A stretch of DNA of 64,000 bases from Quillaja saponaria (GCA_029379385.1 CM055606.1:3038001-3102000), one strand, 5' to 3'. Numbered from the stretch's first letter, positions 35,114 to 47,707 are shown. Numbers and translations are program-made. Notes: a model not told the origin generated them from the letters alone.

Positions 35114-35830
35114 GAAAATATGCTGAAAGGGAGTGGGAAAAAGAAAAAAAAAAAAAAAAAAAGGATTTTCTAAAAGTACTAAATATATAATATTAATATT
35201 AGTAAATAATAAATATTTTTATTTTTATTAAATATTATATATTAATAATATTGGTATTGCCACGTGCCAGAAAAGTGAGGCAAAATCAAATCTTCTAAGA
35301 TCTGATTTTTAAAAATTCTCCCATTTTAACAACTAAGTTTTGTTTTCCCTACCAGCTTTATTAGTGTTTTTTCCCAGCCCTTACAACCATTTTTCCTGGT
35401 TTTCCATATCTTGTGATTTTTGTACAGTTTGGTGACATGATCATTACATCTGACATAGTACAATCGATGGGATCAATGACACTTTATTTTCTTTTTTATA
35501 TTCTCCTCATAGACAATGGGCGTCGCTATCAAAATCAGTTGTCACCATTTAGTTTGAACAGTTGGGGACACGTGCTAGCAATTGGCACATATTATGTCAA
35601 ATCGTAATAAGGGGACAACAATTTTATTATCAGTGTTGTATATTCGAAATACTAATTTGTCTATGTTAAACTATACACTATCCCAGGGAAAATATAAGAT
35701 ACTTTATTCTCAACTAAATTGGACAAGTTACAATTCATTAGCCATATGTCCAGATCAAGTGCATATAATCATTAGTCATATGTCCATATCAAGTGCATAT
35801 AATTATGAGGGCAATAAATCGAATTAGTGA
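35114..35830. other. AT-rich spacer, no gene seen
   Basis: A 25-bp-class direct repeat 'catatgtcca-atcaagtgcatataat' appears near 35741 and 35777. No coding similarity recognised. Confidence 0.45.
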
Positions 35831-36049
35831 ATAAATAATTTAAGAGTAACTTACTAAAAATTAAAATTGAGTTTAGCTCATTTTTATACATATTATTCTT
35901 AATTTTATTCTGATTTTGTTTGGTATAAAGAGTCAAACTCAGTATTTCTAACACTCATTTATAAACTTGTGAATTATTCGTTTAATATTATTTAATAATT
36001 TTTTATTATTATAAATAAATTTATAATAAATCTATTTATAAACAAAAAC

Positions 36050-36590
36050 TAAAATAAATTTTGATTTGGTTATAAGTTATACAAATACTTACAAACTAGA
36101 TTTTGGGTTCAACTCTTATTGCAACAAAATTATTTTAGAATTTTTAAAAATTTTTAAGAGCTCTTAACGAGCCGAGTTTGAGCTTGAGATTAAACTCGTT
36201 AACTTTTAATAATAACGAGCTTAAGCTCGTGAGTTTTTAACGAACACAAGTCAAACTTGAGCTTGTCCAAAACTTATGAGCTGAGCCAAGCTTTGAAAAA
36301 ACTCTGATCAAGTTTGGCTTAAGTTTTGATTTGGTTGTAAGTTATACAAATACTTACAAACTAGATTTTGAGTTCAACTTTTCTTGCAACAAAACTTTTT
36401 TAGAAAAAAACTTTTAAGAGCTCTTAACAAGCCTAGCTTAAGCTTAAGGTTACGCTTGTTAACTTTTAATAATAATGAGCTTATACTCGTGAGTTTTTAA
36501 CAAACACAAATCGAGTTTGAATTTGTCCAAAACTTGATGAGCTGAGCCAAGCTTAAAGCACCACTCAAGTTTGGCTTGTTGCAGCCCTAC
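36050..36590. mobile_element. hAT-like GAGCTCG-type element with internal 265-bp duplication
   Basis: The words agagctcttaacgagccgag, gcttaagctcgtgag and gagctgagccaagct mark it as related to the other GAGCTCG MITEs, and it ends near ttgcagccctac (36590). The block from 'ttttgatttggttataag' at 36059 is repeated from 36324, a 265-bp tandem duplication. The left terminus and target duplication were not identified. Confidence 0.55.
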
Positions 36591-36668
36591 ATGCAACTTG
36601 CAAAGAAATCTTGGTATTTATGTTTTATCCACTGAATATTTTCAATTAAACACCCTAATTTTCTATCC

Positions 36669-36782
36669 TTGATGCATCTACAACGTGAAGAAGTTTCCAC
36701 CATTGTTGTTTCAGTTTCTGGGTTTGCCAGAGAGGTGATGAAGACCCACGATGTAATCTTTGCAACAAGCCCCAAGTTCTAA
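36669..36782 (+). pseudogene. Cytochrome P450 fragment (CYP71-like N-terminal part)
   Basis: Frame from 36669 reads [20 protein letters not shown] then [17 protein letters not shown] and stops at 36780-36782. This matches the conserved segment of CYP71-clan P450s with '[19 protein letters not shown]+EVMKTHD-IFA-RP'. The membrane anchor, I-helix and heme-binding parts are absent nearby, so it is an isolated gene fragment, possibly captured by a transposon. A - strand frame over the same bases is a shadow. Confidence 0.75.
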
Positions 36783-36949
36783 TTTCAAAGATAATGTCTT
36801 ATCTACAATATGTACACTGAAACTTAATTTTTGGTGATTTTATTTATGTTGAGATAAAATTGACAGTTGTTATGAATTGAAAAAAAAATTAATTAATTTC
36901 TCCTAAACTTCGTCATCTTCGTCAAATGTAGATTTTTTTTTTATCAGAA

Positions 36950-37335
36950 AGTGTTGACTTTCATTATAAAGAAATAAATAATACTGAGACATCTGATACT
37001 ATAAAAGGAAAAACACATGGAGAGATTTTCTCTACCCAAATTTGAAAACAAAGAAGAAGAATTGACCCTTGTTCTAAGGACTAAGCAACTCGATTTCGTT
37101 GTCTACAAACATGATTAATAACAGAACACTGCAATTCAGCATGAAGACCTTTGCAATCTACAACAAGCCCCAACCTGGTTAATAGCTTGAACAACTTGCA
37201 GACAATATGTTTCAACTTGCAAAGAAGAAAAACCCATATCCAAGGTACATGAGAGTGGTCATTATAGCAAGCATTTCAGTTATATCAGAAGAGTAAAATT
37301 GAATAAACCACTCTTTACGTCAAGTATTGGTTTTG
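36950..37335 (-). pseudogene. RNase H-like (RVT_3) domain relic
   Basis: On the - strand from about 37310: ITEMLAIMTTLMYL, then after a shift LDMGFSSLQVETYCLQVVQA with IN, then GLVVDCKGLHAELQCSVINH followed by VCRQRNRVA and a stop. This is the order of the RNase H-like domain of plant LINE-type retroelements and related orphan genes (E-A...GF..+.VE.D...V..IN...+..D..........V.R..N.VAH). Frame shifts and a stop show it is dead. It most likely derives from a LINE. Confidence 0.7.
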
Positions 37336-37339
37336 CAGA

Positions 37340-38560
37340 TCTGAGAGGTGGGAGTTGTTACCTATAGTTATGCCACTGGTATCTGCTCCTCTACAACTCC
37401 ACCACCACACTCTCCTCCTCCTCCTGACCTTTCAACTCCACCAACCAATGCGAATTTTTTAGATTTGTACGTACAAGAAGAAATTGACAAAAAAACTAAG
37501 CTTGTTGAAAGCCTCTTCCTTTGAATTATTTGCCTGATCAGAGTGTCGTTGGTTAAATTATTTGATGATGGTGGGTTATGGTGGTTTTCTTGGTAACATC
37601 ATTTGTGAGCTTCGTCTTAAGTTGTTCTCTGAGTTGAAAGAGATCGGTTGAAAAGTTAAGGGAACTGTTCTCCTGCACATGGAGAGAGAGAAAGCGGATG
37701 ACTGAGTTTTAGCTGGGTACTCAAATAAAATTTAATACTTATTTTCGGGTAAAAATAAATAACTATATTCATTATTTCAACATGTAATAGATTATGGAAT
37801 TTAACGGACGAGATTGAAAGTTGTGCAATTCATGGTGGACAGTTGGTCCACGCGTATTGAGTACTTAAAACCCCAGATTTATTATGAGGTATAGAATAAT
37901 TCCCCATTTTTTATACTTGTAAACAATGGCAGAGCCACAAGAGAGTAAGTGAGTTAATTGACCCTAATTAAAATTTTATAATATATAGTATATTATGTAT
38001 TGTACAATGCTAACTCTTTTTGTTGGGTATATAATACCAACGTAAAAGGAGTGATGTGTGGATCTAAGACCCATGAAATATATTTGATTGGGTCATAACC
38101 ATTGATTTTTCTTAACCTATTACGGAACTATTCAAATATACAATAATTATGTTTTCTTCTCAAAATATGTATTGATTTTTCATCTATAATCAAATTATAG
38201 AGAATTGAACGTCCAAAGTTCACAGGGCTGTGATCATCATGTTACATGATGTTATAACCTTTGTAACTTGGTAAAATAAAATAAAAAATCGAGTATTTTA
38301 CCCAATATATAAAATTACGTAATAAAATAAATAAATTAATTAAAAATAATATAATTAAATATATTATAATTTGATATCTTAGTATAATTTTAGTATATAT
38401 TTTATAAATATTGTATATTTATTATTATAAAGTAAATAACATTACCAAGAAAATGTAAGTGAATAAATAATTAATTTTTTAGTATAAATCTATCAAGATT
38501 TAATCTCCCTAAGCAAATTCAATAAGTGAACTTAACAATTAGTGCTCGCGCAGACACACA
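37340..38560. other. Spacer with an unrecognised proline-rich reading
   Basis: Around 37370-37531 a + strand frame reads TPPPHSPPPPDLSTPPTNAN then FLDLYVQEEIDKKTKLVESL and stops. It could be a gene fragment but I do not recognise the family. The rest is AT-rich with nothing supported. Confidence 0.35.
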
Positions 38561-38599
38561 ATATATATTACAAGGAAGCAATTTCCACCACACATTCTA

Positions 38600-41500
38600 A
38601 AATTTAGACTTTTTGACTTGATTTTCTTTTATTTTATTTCTTCCATTTTTATCTATTTTGGCCTGATTTGTTTCATTGTTACACCGACTTTGATCTCTTT
38701 TCTTCCCCGGCAAATTTCTCAATTTGTTTCATTGCCCCTCATCCTTGTAGCTGTGAGTTACCTTCCTTCTTGGAGCGGGTTGAAGGTGCGGGCTATTTAA
38801 CTTTTCCTTCTAGCTATGCAACTTGGAGTTTTTTTTCTTATTCTGAAGGAGAAACAGTTTGGCTGCGTTTTGCCTCTTTGTTCATCCCTGTTTTGGCCAA
38901 TTCTTTGGTTGTGTTTGGTGTTCCTTGTTCCAGCCAAGACCATCTTTTATACTGCTGGTTCCTTGCCCTTATTGGCAGCCAATATTAGCCTTAGCAACCA
39001 AGCTGGCCGTGAGTTACTTCTCCTTGCTGTATCCCCTGTTTTTGACTTTGAGGTTTGGGTTTCTTTGTTGATCGTATGGTTGCTGGAAGTGAACCACCTT
39101 CCATGACACTCATTAAATTCTTAATTCAGACAGGCATTTGGAAGAGTTAGGCCACAAGTTGGCTTACTTGCTACTTTGACTTGCCAGAATCTTGAGCAAC
39201 TCTTTTTCTCCTGGTAGGAAATTTTGCTAAAAGCTCTGGCTTTGTTTTCTCCTCTATGAATAAACTCAGCATAAGTATAAATTAGTCATTAAATTTGATA
39301 TTGGGTCTTGCTTAATGTTTATAAGCTTAATAAAGGTAGAAATATAAATGGGTCAATGATTAAAGGGCATTTGATAAAACATATTGAAGATAACAGAGCA
39401 TGCTATATGGCACAGTTACCTAACATAAGCATTGAACGAGAGTTTTTGATTTTTGATTCCCTTGATAAAAGATGGATGGAACTCCATTATTTTAACCATG
39501 TCTGTTAATACATTCCATCATATTGAAACTAGTAAGGGTAGCATGTAATTCTTTGAGGCACAAAGAACAAGCTTTTAATGAGAAAGAGTTACATGGATTC
39601 AAAATCAATGCTCACTTCTACTGAATAAGAAAGTAGAAATACACATATATGCATAGGTAAAGGGAAAAGATCTAGTACTTTTAGTTGGATTAGATTACTT
39701 GAAAATTCTTTAGGACTAAGACTCAACCTAATAAACCAAGGCCACATAATAATCCTAAGAATTAACTACAAGAGAAAACCCAATGGACATTATTGAAGCC
39801 TATTCTAGAAGATATATATAAAAAATAAAAAAATAAAAAACCAACACTTAAACTCGATAATTAATAAAGTATTAGATTGATTAACTGAAAATTTTCAAGG
39901 ACACCTTTATTTGGACCAAAATGATTTCTTTGATATAATTGGTAACTAAAAAGGGCAAAACTTTTAATGTTCCAATTGCTGCTACATAATTGCATAAATA
40001 AATGGGGAAGAGTGATATACGAATGGTATTCTGAATTGTAAAGATGTTCTACAATGCTCCTTTTGGTTTAATAATAAGTTAAATCAACAGGTTTCATGTC
40101 ATCTTCCAAAGTTTGTCCAAGTGACATGTGTATTACCTTATCACACTTTAATTTTCAATCTTATATTTCGGGTTTTTTTTTTTTTTTGGACTGAATTAAA
40201 TTAAGAATTCTAAAGCGGAAATGTGGTTTAAAGTCTTAAGATAATGTATGGGAAATTTCGTAACTTGGTTCCAAGTATAGTTATCAATAGAGCTGCTGGA
40301 CTACAGCTAGGTCCATGTAGGATTTTTAGTGAGCTTCAATCTGTTCGGGAGATTTTGTCATAGGTTATAGTTTGGATTAGCCTAGGACCTCTAAATAAAA
40401 GTTGTTCCTAACATACTAAAGAGTAGATCTGGAGTGATGCAAATCTTAATTCCATGTTGTGTGTATTTTGGAAGGGTGGATCTTTGAGTTATGATTTTTG
40501 GATACTAATTGAAACTCGTTTTAGCATAACTAACTTTAGAGGGTTTTAGAGGTCGAATTAGGAATAGAGTTCTAAATATGAAATAGTCCTAATACCTTGA
40601 TAAGCTGTACTGGAAATTTTAGTAATTTAATTCCCTAGTATGAAGTTTTTATAAGCCTTGGAGTCCGATATTGGCAACCAGGAAATTGTGCAGTGCCTTT
40701 TTTTTTGGTTTATGTAAGAAATTGTGTGGGTTCAATACTGATTTTAGGAAAGTTTATAAATAATAAAGATAGATATACTTGTCTATTAATAAACCTAATA
40801 AACGGAATCGGATTTCATTTTTCCTATAGAAAGTTATGTTTAATTAACTAAGGTAAGGTCAAAGTTGTCAAAATCCTGCGTTTTGTAGAATTCAATGCAA
40901 CTTCAAAGAATAAACTGTATTGATATATAGATCTAAAAATTACAAATGATATACCATTATAAATCTATATGTGTCTAGTATTTAATAAATTTTACGAAAC
41001 TGGATTTAGAATTTCCTAGAGAAAGATATGAATTGTTAGAGTGAACACTAGTCCAAACCCCAAGTTTGGACATTTTCAACATCTTTGACACACTAGTAGT
41101 TTTCTATCATTTCTAATTGTTTCCTTCTACCCTATGCATGTCAAGACATCTAAAATATCTTTTCATTATCAATTTTTTCACATAGAGTACAATTCATACT
41201 ACTTAGCATGTAATGGTTTAATAGAAAACTTTCATAAACAAACCTATCTATACCAAATGTTGATTTTATGAATTGGAAAATGTAATTGTAGCTTTGGAAA
41301 GTGTAGGTGGTTAAATCAACGTGTTTGAACGCAATCGTAAGCGATGAATGAGATCAGGTTAAAGGTGAGTGGTTAATTGTTGTCTTTAGGGGCTAAATTG
41401 TTATGTTCAATTGTATGTGCATTTAAATAAATGTGATAATACAATATTTTAGTGAGTTAGTTGAATCATTCTTGTTTGAAATTGTTAGTGGTTGACAAGG

Positions 41501-43791
41501 GCCAACACATGGAAGTTTTTTTGAGAAATGATTTTTATCCCAAAATTAAGATTCAGGTGCATCTAGGATATTTTGATTTAAAATTATGAGAAATTCTGAT
41601 TCTGATAAATGTATTTTTAAATTGAGTGCTCAGCCTCGGTGGGATGGATTGTATATGAAGATCAATTTGTTATGCGGGCATGTAAATGTCCGGTAGGGGA
41701 AGATAATGTTGTGCGGGGCTAGGTCATTCTCTGGCCCTTTGGTTGCTTTGCTTGATATTATTGCTCTGATTAATTTATAATTTTGTGTATCACGTAAATT
41801 GTGACTTTATAACGATTACAATGTATACGTGTAGGGTGAGATACAACATGAACATTGTTACTGTGATGTTACTATATATGTTATATACTTGTGTTGGGTG
41901 ATGCTAGTACTCTTTGGGTACGATTTTTCATCCACGGAGTTTGTAGGACTCACCCATCTCTTGTGAATTTTTTTGAGTAACAAGAGTTCGGTATATGGTG
42001 TCGTCGAGCTTGTGACCTACCGATTGAGTACGACAGAGTATTTCCAGAATCTCAGACTTGCAGTCACACTAAAACTATGAAGTGTCTAATTTTGGTATGA
42101 TGTAAGTGTTAGTAGTATGCCCTACAAGCCAATGATATTAGATGTCTATGATATATTACTTATAAATACAGTCTTATTCAGTTATTAATAAAATGAATAT
42201 GTTTCATTATTACATGATATTATTATTTATCATGTACTTTCATTGCTAGTTAATTCTTTAGTATGAAGCATGATAAATCCCATAGAATATAAGCAATGAA
42301 AATAAGAATCATGATGTGATTATACTTATTAGATATATTTTCTTAAGCTTTGTTCTTAAATATTCCTAATCATAGGATCTTTAATAAATGGAATTAATGA
42401 TCTGGTTAGATTAGTACATGTTATATTAGCTCAAATGATGAGGGTGATCGATCTCATGATCACTTGTGTAGTTGACACTATAATAAACATGTAGGTTCTT
42501 GTTAGAGAACAAGTTCACTGAATTGACTCGATCATAGAATACTCATATGGACTTTTACATAGTTGTCAATGAGTGTTCTTCGTTGTAGTGTTGAAATGAT
42601 TTTCAGACCTGAGGCATCATAGATACCTTATACATAGGTTATTATGCTTTGATACTATCGTAAGTATAATTTACCATGGGTTATACAGATATAGATGTTG
42701 GGTATGACTATCTATGTATGAAGGTATATGAATGTACAATAAGGGATCTATCACTCTCAGTAAAGAGAGAGAATGTTACTATGTTATCTAATTAAGACAT
42801 AACTCAGAAAGTCTCTGGTCAGGGTGGTGTGAAACTAGATTAGAGAATTTAAGTTTCACCACATGAGTTGTGACATATAAATAGATACATCAGATTAAAC
42901 AATTTAGGGTTTAACATTAATCCATACTCTAAGTTTAATCAAGAACATTGAATGATGGAAAGATTGAATTGCATAGTAGCTAACAACGGAAAGGTTCACA
43001 AATATTTTTATATTATCTGAGTAGTCATCACATGCTGCTAGGCATCAATCTTGACTTGTGGATCTAATTGAAAAAATACATTAAGTTAATGTGGCCTTAC
43101 TGCCAGTTTAATATGAACCTAAGGGGTCACACACAAATGAATGCAATTTGATTAAGAGAAGTTTTGGGCTTTCATGTAATTACAAACAAATTATATTTGA
43201 AATTTAAAATAGGATTAACTTTGATGAGATTTTCCTATTTTATCTAAAAGCTCTTTAATAGATAAGATTTGATTTTATCATTTAGACTTCAGTTATATCA
43301 TTACTTAAATAAGGTTAGACCTTATAAGTAACGTACGTAACTTTTATTCAGATATCATAAAGAGCCAAAATTCTCTGCAGAGAATTATTAACAAACTGAG
43401 TGTTTGTGAGACGTAAGAAAATCTCATCACTTGTGCTAGCACACAAGGAGATTTTTAGCAGCCAACACATAGCACTTGATCAAGTCATTCAGTGTGGATA
43501 CACTTAGAGGTTGTACACCATGTACAATTTGTGGATCAAAAGTTAAGATCGTCCTAATCGCTTCAAGAGGTAATATTCTATTTATAAGATGAATAAAAAA
43601 ATATCGGTTCATAAACAATAAAGATTATCCTAGAGATTTGATTATGCCAAAATTTTAATTTTTGCTGTGCCATGTATAATCAAAATCCCTACAGTAAGAG
43701 TCATGTTTGTTACTTTTGTTTTGAAGTTAAGGTTACGGAGGTTTGGTTATTCAATCCTCCGGCCAGTCATGCCTTGAGGAGGGGTGTGACA
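38600..43791 (+). mobile_element. Long LTR-like retroelement segment B, interrupted by a solo LTR
   Basis: The right end is gggtgtgaca at 43791. It is the same family as segment A (4340-8380) in opposite orientation; matching landmarks include 'gatgctagtactcttt-gg' (41899), 'taggactcac' (41945), 'gtggttgacaagggccaac' (41490), 'gcctcggtgg' (41633) and 40815-41020. The left end is uncertain: weak similarity to A (ctagctatgca near 38810) suggests about 38.6 kb. Overlapping frames in 38618-39106 in several registers are by-products of this GC-richer LTR. No gag or pol was seen. Confidence 0.6.
42107..43693 (+). mobile_element. Solo LTR nested in segment B
   Basis: The 1587-bp sequence starts TGTTAGTAGTATGCC and ends AATCCCTACA with perfect 5-bp target duplications GTAAG at 42102-42106 and 43694-43698. 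Segment A is uninterrupted at the matching place (read on -, near 4660-4690), which gives the empty site. There is no internal coding region, so it is a recombined solo LTR. Its TGTTAG...CTACA style suggests Copia, but this is an inference. Confidence 0.85.
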
Positions 43792-44075
43792 TAGGACAAC
43801 AAGTTTCTCTTAGGCATTTCATTGAACAATTTGCTCCTCAGATATTGATTTGGTTCGAACCCATTAGCTTTGGTAGTTCTTCTTCACAGAGCTTCTTACA
43901 AGATTCCAACATTTGTTTTGTAGCTGTTCACAGTCGAGGGAACTGAGACCTCTAACTTAGTGTCTGTTTTGTGTGTATACTGCATTATCATCTCTTCCAG
44001 CCTACTATACTACCCACATATAAAATTCCTCCTAACCAAGAAATACCCATTTGATTTCTGAGTTCTCTACCTTCT
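43792..44075 (+). other. Unrecognised sequence left of the broken exon
   Basis: A + strand frame reads QQVSLRHFIEQFAPQILIWF then EPISFGSSSSQSFLQDSNIC and stops at 43944-43946. It starts inside segment B, so its first codons are chance. The part after 43792 could be flanking gene sequence, but I do not recognise it. Confidence 0.3.
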
Positions 44076-44088
44076 CTTGCAGTTTTTA

Positions 44089-44580
44089 TGGCTACCAATT
44101 TCGGTTTGCTTCATGCCCCTTCCTCCATTTCTACACAAAAGAAACAAATTAACTCACCTTCATGCCCCTTCTTCCATTTCTACACAAAAGAAACAAAGTA
44201 ATTCACATAAATAGACTCAAACCCACCCCTTGTTCTTCATGTTCATCATATTCTGCAAGACAAAGAGGTATATTCCCACCAAAGTTCTTTCTTTTAGAGA
44301 AAAGCATATTCCTTGCAAATTGTGGCTTCGGGTTTCAGGCAAACAAAATGGTTTTTAGATTGAAAAATTCAACTAGGGTACAATAGAATTGAAAGGAATC
44401 TTAAAATTTGAGGATTTTCTTGGAAAACAAGGTTGTGGAAGAAATCGAGTGAGGGTTTGTTTTCTGGCTTTTTGTTGTGTGTTTCTCACTTTCTTGGGCG
44501 GTGCTTCACGATCCGAAAGACTGGAAAATGAAGTTTGCAGGAATGGGTTAGGTACATGTCCAACTCGTTTTTAGCAGAAA
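44089..44580 (+). pseudogene. Broken first exon, possibly of a plastid-targeted protein
   Basis: ATG 44089 reads MATNFGLLHAPSSISTQKKQ, a Ser/Thr-rich, acid-poor start like a chloroplast transit peptide, with a TATA-like acatataaaa about 75 bp upstream. A 49-bp tandem duplication (cttcatgcccctt at 44109 and 44158) shifts the frame, and a stop follows at 44200. Other frames then read SARQRGIFPPKFFLLEKSIF and, from 44401, KFEDFLGKQGCGRNRVRVCF and LTFLGGASRSERLENEVCRN to a stop at 44572. I do not recognise the family. It could equally be non-coding. Confidence 0.35.
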
Positions 44581-47043
44581 GGTTTTCAATTTTCAACCCC
44601 ATGAACTTTGGCTCTACTATTTCTTTGGAATGAAAATTTTCAGCTGCAAAATAGCTTTGGGTCTAGTTGAAAGCATTCAATAAAACTCTAGATAAAACAT
44701 AAATTTGTTGGTGTTAAAACATAAATAAAAACTATAATTGGCAAGTGTATCTAACAGGATAAAAAAACTCAGTAAGTAACACTGTTGAATTGTTATCAGC
44801 CCATCCAACATCTGTCATTTTACGTTAGGTATTTAATACCCAATTAAAAGAATTGAGTATGGTATAATTCACCATAATATGTATCGTAATTTTAAATTTT
44901 AGTTTGATATAAAAAATATTGACCAGAGGAGGATAAAACTGTAAATAGTATATGAAACTACATAATTGATCTTATCTTTAATTTCAAACAAAAGTAACTT
45001 TATCAATTCTCAATGTTTTGTTCGGGTGTTTAAGAAGAACAACAAAGGACAAGTGCAAGCATATAAAACTCAAAAGAGAGAAGAAAGAAGAGAAAGAGAA
45101 CTAGAAAACAAAAACAAAAATTAAAAAAAAGGCGAAAAGTACAAATATAAGAAGGTTCAATTAGTGGATGTAATCTTTTTTTTTTCTTTTCTATATTTAA
45201 GGTATGTCATAAGAATTTTTGTACACTAACTTATAATTTTGTATTCAATAAAACTATAGATAATTACTAGTGTGAAATTATAACTACACTTTATTACTAA
45301 TTATTTAAATGTATCCTTATTTAATAAATTACTACTTATTTTTTCCCAACTAGCAACTAGAATGCTTATATTTCATCGATTTTAGTTAGTTGGAATAAAA
45401 TTTTAATTGTTTAGTTACATATATGAAGACTGATAAATATAAAAATTTGTATTATTAATTAGAGTGATTGACTATAATTTTAGTGCTATATAATAAATAA
45501 TTTTATACTTTTAGAATATTTCAAATTACAAAATTCATATTTATTATACCTTATCAAGTACTTTTTGGACACTTATTAGAAAATTTTTTTATTTTTTAGT
45601 TATTTTTGGATATTATGTGTAAAAATATTAGTGCTTGTAAGATGTTTATAATTATAACCTTAATAGTTATTTATCCCACTCAATAATATTTTTAGCAACG
45701 GCACTACGTATAAATGATGCGTGGATCATAATTATTTTATGTCAAATTATAATCCAGGTTACAATCCAGTCGAATTAAGTCAAACTATAATCACTGTTTC
45801 TTCATGTATAGTTTGCACGTTTAGAAAGAGCCCCAATAGAAAATAATGGAATGATTGACAAAGAACAAGTCTTTCCTCACCCATATATATATTTAAAGAG
45901 TTAATTGAAGACAGTGTAATCAGTAGTAACCTGCATTCACAAGTCTTAATTTTCAATCCTAAACCTTCTTAACAAATGGGTAGAGCGGGTACAGGATGCA
46001 TTATAATTGTTATAAGTTTTATTTAGGATAGTGTCATGTGCACTATCCAATGTTGTTAGGAAAACAAAAAATAAATAAATGTAGTGATTTTGTTTTTTTA
46101 TTTTTTAGTGCATTTGTAGTGTTCATAACAATAAATGTAATCTACATAACAATACCATTTATTTATTTAGATGTTTTAAACTTTATTACTAAATTAACTA
46201 TATTGGAAACTAGCTGTTGAAATGGAAACTAGCCACTCTAATATATAGCCTTTAGAAACTACCCATTAGAATCATCATTCAATTGACTTATGGCATTGAA
46301 AATTAGCCATTTTTGTCCATTAGGAGAATAATCTACACTATTAAAAAAGCCAGAAGATTGTTACAGTCTTCTATTATATAATATGCACATTTAAAAAATA
46401 AATTTACTTAATAACTACTAAATAATAAACTCCCACTTTTCTACTATCTTCCACCCTATCACTCTCCTACTCTCTCACACCTTCTCAATATCCTACCCTT
46501 TCCAACTCTTTTAATATATAAATATTTTTTTTTATCAATCAATTAAGGTACAATATAAACAAGGCACGTATGTGCTTGCATGCCACTAGTTATTGTATAT
46601 GACAATAAATATTTTGTCTTATGACCATTAGAGCTCTCCTTATATGAGGAGTGTAAGTGACCTAAACCATAATACACAATTTCGAGATGAGTCATCTCCA
46701 TATTCTTACTCTTGATTTCATAATTCAGGTCTCGAGAAGGAAGAGCTCTTACTGCTCACTATGACCCTCGTTCTTATTTGCAGAGTTTAAAAAATGATCC
46801 ATAATCTAATCATGAAGGATTGAACCATGAAACTCTTTTCATCGAATATATAATCCTAGAGGGTGGAAATCAACATCGATGCTTTGTGCATGATTTTGTA
46901 GTAATATCTTTACATCTTATAAAATTTTGTTTCACACTTTATTGAATTAGTTATAATTCATAATTATATGAAATTAGAATATTTATATATACAATAAAAT
47001 TTCCAACAAAGATTGCCTAGTTTGTGTATCCGTCTTGCCTTGA
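44581..47043. other. AT-rich intergenic spacer, no gene seen
   Basis: Short repeats only, such as 'gaaactagcc' variants near 46204-46330. Nothing recognisable as a gene or complete element. Confidence 0.5.
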
Positions 47044-47265
47044 GTGGCAAAAAGAGTACACTTTGCATCTCATCTTAAATCCAAACCCAATTCTAGTTCC
47101 ATAAAATTTGTAATAAAAATTGGTTTCCTGGGCGATGCTAGTGATGAGTTTAGTAGTGACAAGCCAAAAGATGGAGCTGAAACCAAGAATAAGGTAGTGT
47201 TAGTTGTTCATTCTAGCCTGGTAGACAAATGGGCTCTTGAATGTGCACTCTCACACACTGTTTAG
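47044..47265 (+). pseudogene. Universal stress protein (USP)-like N-terminal fragment
   Basis: The 73-codon frame ends AETKNKVVLVVHSSLVDKWA then LECALSHTV and a stop. Plant USP-like proteins carry a strand-loop of the form 'KVMVVVDSS-EAKGALQWALSHTVQ' at the start of the fold; here Asp of VVDSS is replaced by His and the reading stops right after SHTV. The preceding part (GDASDEFSSDKPKDG) is a plausible leader. The rest of the domain, including the ATP-binding G-2x-G-9x-G motif, is absent downstream. It is a fragment or first exon relic. Confidence 0.5.
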
Positions 47266-47284
47266 AGCCAGATACCATAGCAAC

Positions 47285-47470
47285 AACAGGTTAGAGGTCA
47301 AGGTAGTACTCAAGAAGTGCACTCTCTGTGAGGTTGAGAGTTCGAGTCTTTTTAACAGTCTTTGTGGTGGTAAATCTACATTCTTCGGCATGATCTTGAT
47401 CACCCTAAGAAGAACTCTTAGCTTCGGCCTCGACATGGGTGTGGTGAAGATTTTTTTAGATATCATATAG
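47285..47470 (+). mobile_element. Possible tRNA-derived SINE
   Basis: The stretch has an A-box-like 'gtagtactcaagaagtg', a B-box-like gagttcgagtc (47338-47348) and ends in T7. Imperfect flanking repeats agataccatag (near 47268) and agatatcatatag (near 47457) could be target duplications. This is weaker than the SINE at 29524. Confidence 0.4.
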
Positions 47471-47707
47471 TAGTGACATGTACTTAATGTTTCCTACTGT
47501 AATGTGTGAGATATCTTATTCTTATTCATGTAGCCAAGTCAATAAGAACATGTATATATATATGTATATATATATACACACACAAAAGTTTGAGTGAATT
47601 GGATTCAATTAGCAGATTTTTGGACCTCACATGCTAATTAATATATAATGAATAAATTTGTTATCGATTCAACTTGCTTTACATAACATAGAGACAATGA
47701 GCCTATG

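Noticed and set aside
38618..39106. Four overlapping + strand frames of 60-106 codons
   Set aside because: Open in several registers at once with no domain; this fits LTR composition in segment B.
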